Source: Megachile rotundata
Taxonomy: Eukaryota; Arthropoda; Insecta; Hymenoptera; Megachilidae
Direction: 5' to 3'
NCBI RefSeq assembly: GCF_050947335.1
Contig: NC_134985.1
Span: 22,869,190-22,933,189, forward strand
Length of the DNA: 64,000 nucleotides
In this document: piece after piece, positions 61,148-64,000 of the stretch
Layout of the letters: each line of letters opens with the position of its first letter
Position numbering within the stretch: the stretch's first letter is position 1
Program-made: the position numbers and the translations under genes
Notes under the pieces: model-generated
What the model saw: only the letters and a program-made list of their open reading frames with translations
Database searches by the model: none
What the model was told of the DNA's origin: nothing

Positions 61148-62685
61148 AAAGTCATACTTTACACGCGATAATATTATAGTTTTATTTTATTAGCACGATT
61201 CCGAAAAGTGTTGTAATAAAACGATTATTAATTTACGATTATTTTTTGACGAGGTGCGGACCTTTAGAACCGTTTACGGCATATCCTATAAAGTTATTTG
61301 TTTAACACATATACTTAACTATTACGCAGATAGAAATATAAGAAACATAAGATGAATTAGAAAATACTTTCAAAGAAGTTAATGATACTCTATAGAAAAT
61401 TAGAAAATTATTGATCTCAATTGTGGGTATTAAGTGTCTGTCGAGAAATGAGATTACATGATATTTATGGAAGTAAATAGTTTAGTTACTTAAAATACAG
61501 AATTTCGAATATGCATGAAACTAAAGAGAACCCTATACACGTGCTTTCTTTAATTTTAACGCTCGAATGCTTTAACGGCAAGCACAACATCAAGCGTAAC
61601 ATCGTCGTAGTACACGAACAAGTTCAATGAACCAATCTTGCATGAGTAATTGGAAGGGACAACGTACGTTGGTGAAAATTAACACATCACAGGCTTATAT
61701 TTAGCCTCTTTATCTACGCGAAAAGAGGCATTAGCTGGATGTAACAGGAAAGCATTTCAGAAGGCTGCAACAAACATAGGTGTATACAACGTTACGATTA
61801 CCAGACCTATATGCACTAAAATCAATATATTAAACAGATCCGACAAGGTCAATCCGATGTTCATCCGAACTAGAACGTATTCACGGTAAGATCAACGTTC
61901 GTGTGCATACATGAAACTTACATGTCGAGATTAGAAAGAATTTTATTCTCGAAAGGCAGTTCGTTTCATCGAAAGAATGAAAACACGCGTCTCCGTACGA
62001 CATTTATCGAGCGAGTTTTGGCTCCGTTTCTCGGTGATATTTGACCGATATCAACAGTACAAATGTCTCATGTATTACATGTACCAAGTCTCCTTGTACT
62101 GTAGAATGTTCGCACAAGTTTGTTCTCGCGCAACGATAACGAACGCGAGGAATGTCCGAGCATGCGAAGCGTATAGACAAATCCCGTTGATAACGCGCAG
62201 GATCGTAGGATCGTGCACTTCTTTCTGCTACGAAATGTACCGTGTATGCGCCGTTGTGCTAACGGCGTTGAACAAACCTCGTCGGGAAGGAGCGGGGTTC
62301 AGAAGGGTAGGGTATAACAACGAATGAGAACAGAGTAGACAGGAAGAACGAAGAAAGCCAGTTACAACTACAGCTACTTGTTAGAGCGAAAGGTAGTAGT
62401 GGTAGGAGCAACAGGAACAAGAGATGCAGGGATCAGAGAAACAGAAACAGAAGGAGAGAAAATGAGACTTGCCCGTAAAGTTGTTTGGCAGGGAAGGAAA
62501 GCAGACTAGCAGAGAAATGGCCTAAAGTGAAAGAAAACGCAAAACGGGCCAAGATATCGGGAATCGGGGTCAAAAATACACCTTTAGACGAAGGCTGAAG
62601 CAAAAGAACGGTGGCGGCAGCAGAAACGCGTAAAAGAGAAATAGCGAGCAAAATAGGGTGGAAGGGAACAGGGGTGAGGTGGGGA
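61148..62685. other. Intergenic, AT-rich then purine-rich
   Basis: AT-rich and CpG-poor to about 61.9 kb, then increasingly purine-rich from 62.33 kb (runs of AGAAACAGAAACAG type) toward the next promoter. A 116-codon plus ORF starts at 61977 with nine cysteines but no recognisable domain; I do not call it a gene. Confidence 0.5.

Positions 62686-62742
<57 letters not shown>
62686..62742. repeat. (TA)n followed by (GA)n microsatellite
   Basis: About 13 TA units run straight into about 15 GA units. The GA part lies 73-103 bp upstream of a candidate initiator. In flies such GA runs bind GAGA factor at paused promoters; that role here is inference. Confidence 0.95.
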
Positions 62743-62746
<4 letters not shown>

Positions 62747-62818
62747 AGAGCGGGAGAAAGAGGTAGAGGGACGTTCGCGATACGGACCACCCCTCGGTGG
62801 TTTGCCAGTGGTTCAGTC
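62686..62818 (+). promoter_or_regulatory. Candidate GAGA/Inr promoter of a gene extending past the right edge
   Basis: The GA tract is followed by an arthropod initiator, TCAGTC at 62813-62818 (A as +1 at 62815). No TATA box lies at -30, and no downstream promoter element is seen at +28. Downstream sequence is GC-rich and ends in a strong splice donor at 63251, which supports a plus-strand transcription start here. Confidence 0.45.
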
Positions 62819-63250
62819 AGCGCTTCGCACCGGCGTCGCTTCTCCGCTGCTCGGGTGACTCGTCTCGGTCAACCTCGTGCAGATAATCGCGTGGCTGCTG
62901 TGGACATCGTCGCGAGATCAATGAGAGAACGTGCGTTCCGCGGGAACGACATCGACGAGGCCACAGCTACGATCGGGTCGGTTCTTTCGTTGGTTACTTA
63001 AAATTTTTGGTTAAAAAGGTGGTCCGAACGGGCGCGTTAGCAGTACGCTCGATGCCGTTTCGCGTATGAACCAGTGAATCGCCGAGTGTCTCGGGCGAGA
63101 AGAGAGCAAGAGGAAACGCAGTAATCGAGGAGAGGAACGAGGAGTGTACTCGACGTGGACCTGAACGGGTCTTTCGAGCCAACAATCGTGCATGTCTCAG
63201 ATTTCGCTTCTCAGCTTTTCACCTTGCAAAGCTCTGCCTACGTTCCTGAG
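62815..63250 (+). other. Candidate first exon (mostly 5' UTR) of a downstream gene
   Basis: About 436 nt from the candidate initiator to a strong donor, CTGAG|GTAAGC, at 63251. It has several short upstream ORFs, for example from ATG 62921. The last ATG, at 63192, stays open to the donor (MSQISLLSFSPC..., 19 codons plus two bases) but has a poor start context, so this exon may be entirely untranslated. The next exon is not in view; intron sequence appears to continue to 64000. Gene identity is unknown. Confidence 0.42.
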
Positions 63251-64000
63251 GTAAGCGGTAGGTTCCATTGAACAAATATCTCGATCGTCGCCCCTCATTC
63301 GTTGCCTTCGACGTTCTCATATTTTATGGTTTGTACGACCTTCGTCGAGGTTCACGGTTAAACGATTTATCTTGATCGCCTTTCCCTTATTCTCCGTGGG
63401 ACGTTGGCCCCGCGTAAAGCGGATCTTTCGAAAATTAATCGAGCAATACGTTATTAAGAAATTTCGTTGTTAACGCACACCGAGAATTTTTGAAGGTATA
63501 GCATAGAAGCGATTTAAAAGCGGGAGAGAATCGTCGCTCGAACGCGAGGGGCGCAGATTTTAATTTAACCATACCCGTCTCCACGAGACACTTGGAGTGT
63601 AACGACTAGTAACGAGGGGGTTCCTGACCCAACAGCCGATCAATTATGCTCTTCCGTTGATCCGTGCTGCGTCCTTTTCGCGAAACGCTTCCTTCTAAAT
63701 TGGCTATTTCGCGACACGACCGGACCATTCGTTTCAATAATTCCTGCTCGACGAATGTTCCGCTCTAACCCTCGTACAGCAAGAAGCGTGTGTTCGTTAA
63801 TAACGATGCGATACGACGCGACACGATACGACATTACGAAGAAACTTGTTCGTAGGGAAAGTTTTGCCGTTGTAACAGGATTTCTGAAAGTGTTCATTGA
63901 TCGCGCGTTCCATTGCAATCTGATCCTCGGTCCGATCATTACCGACGCAATCAGCCCCTAACGCGATCGCGTGTCCTTTCAGCCGCTGGATCGTGATACC
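63251..64000 (+). other. Probable start of a long first intron
   Basis: Sequence after the GTAAGC donor. No convincing acceptor plus coding exon is seen before the window ends. It contains a degenerate CGATACGACGC run near 63.80-63.84 kb. Overlapping ORFs on both strands at 63.64-63.96 kb look like chance. Confidence 0.35.

Noticed and set aside
61977..62327. 116-codon cysteine-containing plus ORF
   Set aside because: Starts with ATG but shows no domain, signal peptide or splice context; length is within the chance range for this window.
1..64000. Bacterial-type systems such as CRISPR, operons or prophage
   Set aside because: No regular spaced repeats, no tightly packed same-strand genes and no prokaryotic gene families; the DNA is eukaryotic in character.

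Overview
The window looks like nuclear DNA of an insect, most likely a hymenopteran such as a bee. The support is indirect: a very short intron (68 nt) with GT/AG borders, insect-type promoter motifs (TATA, Inr, a DREF-type TATCGATA), an interstitial (AACCT)4 block matching the insect telomere repeat, many simple-sequence repeats, CpG-rich unstructured intergenic DNA, and one piggyBac-family gene. Nothing looks bacterial: no operons, no ribosome-binding-site-led gene runs, no rRNA and no CRISPR. The species cannot be named from the sequence.

Layout. Roughly 1-55.8 kb is gene-poor, CpG-rich DNA. Open frames of up to about 190 codons occur there on both strands, but they overlap, contain no domain I recognise and are best read as chance ORFs in stop-poor DNA. 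This stretch holds microsatellites and minisatellites, several AT-rich clusters of homeodomain-type sites that may be enhancers, a nuclear-receptor-type direct repeat (35.94 kb), a well-spaced TATA-Inr pair (38.0 kb) followed by three small plus-strand ORFs (38.6-39.6 kb), a 16-bp palindrome (53.68 kb) and a perfect 13-bp stem hairpin (54.73 kb).

At about 55.9-61.9 kb much of the DNA outside the transposase frame becomes AT-rich, and the supportable genes sit here. On the minus strand is an intact, intronless 579-codon piggyBac-derived transposase gene. Its C-terminal zinc-finger cysteines are kept, but three of the four acidic catalytic positions are replaced, which points to a domesticated protein that no longer transposes. 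Divergent from it on the plus strand is a small three-exon gene for a 100-residue single-membrane-helix protein, built like an accessory subunit of a mitochondrial respiratory complex. It has a DRE motif just upstream of its start codon.

At 62.7-63.25 kb a (TA)n/(GA)n tract, an initiator and a long exon ending in a strong splice donor look like the promoter and first, mainly 5'-UTR exon of a gene whose body lies beyond the right edge. The multi-kilobase regulatory-looking DNA to the left may serve that gene or one outside the window; this is inference. No operon-like cooperation between genes is visible.
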